The notes under the pieces are model-generated. The model was not told where the DNA came from, did not search any database, and was given only the letters and a program-made list of their open reading frames with translations. From positions 1 through 38,333 of the forward strand of contig CANFZT010000005.1 of the NCBI GenBank assembly GCA_947451565.1: DNA of 38,333 nt. Reading direction: 5' to 3'. The DNA comes from Comamonadaceae bacterium. Its GTDB lineage: Bacteria > Pseudomonadota > Gammaproteobacteria > Burkholderiales > Burkholderiaceae_C. Positions 37,853 to 38,333 of this stretch are shown piece by piece. The stretch's first letter is position 1. Every line of letters begins with the position of its first letter. Both the position numbers and the translations under genes were made by a program.

Positions 37853-37972
37853 GCACGCAACGCTTTGGGTGTTCGCAGCAAACACGTTTGCGCGAAACTA
37901 GACAAGCGAAGCAAAGTCGGACGCAGACTTCGGGGAGGGGCTTAGGGCTGGTGACGATTTCTGGTACTCCAG
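37817..37972. repeat. Inverted repeat C: perfect 21-bp arms lying in the loops of A and B
   Basis: CTGGAGTACCAGAAATCGTCA (37817-37837) / TGACGATTTCTGGTACTCCAG (37952-37972). Confidence 0.95.
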
Positions 37973-38005
37973 CATGAGGAACCTGCCCTAAGTCCCTCTC
38001 CGAAG
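37928..38005. repeat. Inverted repeat B: 21-bp stem with 2 mismatches (G-T wobble-compatible), 36-nt loop
   Basis: CTTCGGGGAGGGGCTTAGGGC (37928-37948) / GCCCTAAGTCCCTCTCCGAAG (37985-38005). Confidence 0.95.
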
Positions 38006-38045
38006 CGAGCTCAGCACAAAAAGAGCTCAAGAAAAAAGCAAAGAC

Positions 38046-38333
38046 TTAAAGCGACACCACCTGCATCCCAGGCAACGATGCCATCGGAAATTCCTCATGG
38101 TCAAACGCCTTGTCGCCGTCGTCTGACGCCACGCCCGTCGTCACCAACGACTTGAAATCAAACTTCGTGTGGTCCATCAAATGCGAAGGCACCACGTTTT
38201 GCAGCGCGGCAAACATGTTCTCGATGCGGCCCGGAAACTTCTTCTCCCACTCGCGCAGCATCTCGCCCACCACTTGGCGTTGCAAGCCGTCTTGGCTGCC
38301 GCACAGCGTGCACGGGATGATGGGGAACTGGCG
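38046..38333 (-). CDS. ttcA: tRNA 2-thiocytidine biosynthesis protein TtcA, C-terminal part (truncated by window edge)
   Basis: Reading in from the right edge: [54 protein letters not shown], characteristic of TtcA including the CxxC motif. Confidence 0.93.
   Translation of the reverse strand, partial: RQFPIIPCTLCGSQDGLQRQVVGEMLREWEKKFPGRIENMFAALQNVVPSHLMDHTKFDFKSLVTTGVASDDGDKAFDHEEFPMASLPGMQVVSL

Noticed and set aside
37794-38028. Intrinsic bidirectional terminator
   Set aside because: Strong stems, but no U-rich tract follows the main stems on either strand, and it would not explain the complementary loops.
37734-38030. Small ORFs (98 aa minus, 71 aa plus) over the hairpin region
   Set aside because: Both run through the inverted repeats and mirror each other's sequence (SGVPEIVS / TISGTP); better explained by the repeats than by coding.
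1-38333. CRISPR arrays, tRNA or rRNA genes
   Set aside because: No regularly spaced direct repeats or recognisable tRNA/rRNA sequence seen on either strand by reading; not exhaustively computed.

Overview
Betaproteobacterial (Comamonadaceae-like, judged from protein style) chromosomal window dominated by cell-surface functions. Left to right: (i) tyrosine integrase; (ii) cysQ plus an APS kinase fused to a CysN-like domain that has lost its GTPase motifs; (iii) a co-directional, start/stop-overlapping operon. Its first gene looks like the N-terminal half of an IS605-family TnpB without the RuvC nuclease, followed by two tandem PrtD-type type I secretion ABC ATPases, an HlyD adaptor and a TolC-like protein, with a DUF4214-like/RTX secreted protein nearby. 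The RTX gene has close sigma-28 and sigma-54 promoter matches upstream; (iv) a plus-strand polysaccharide operon (uppS paralog, flippase, glycosyltransferase, epimerase/reductase, PglC-like initiator, WbpM-like dehydratase, Wzy/WaaL-like protein, rfbBDAC); (v) a converging minus-strand polysaccharide operon (galE, a GT4-phosphoglycosyltransferase fusion, two glycosyltransferases, a second flippase-like protein); (vi) a NYN protein, argB and slmA; (vii) a four-gene set resembling the polyprenyl-phosphoryl-arabinose (DprE1/DprE2) pathway; (viii) a convergent intergenic region with two hairpins whose loops are complementary over 21 nt; (ix) the 3' part of ttcA. The main novelty candidates are the RuvC-less TnpB-like gene coupled to the secretion operon, the flagellar-type promoter on the RTX gene, and the nested-hairpin element at 37794-38005. 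All assignments come from reading the sequence; no search was run.
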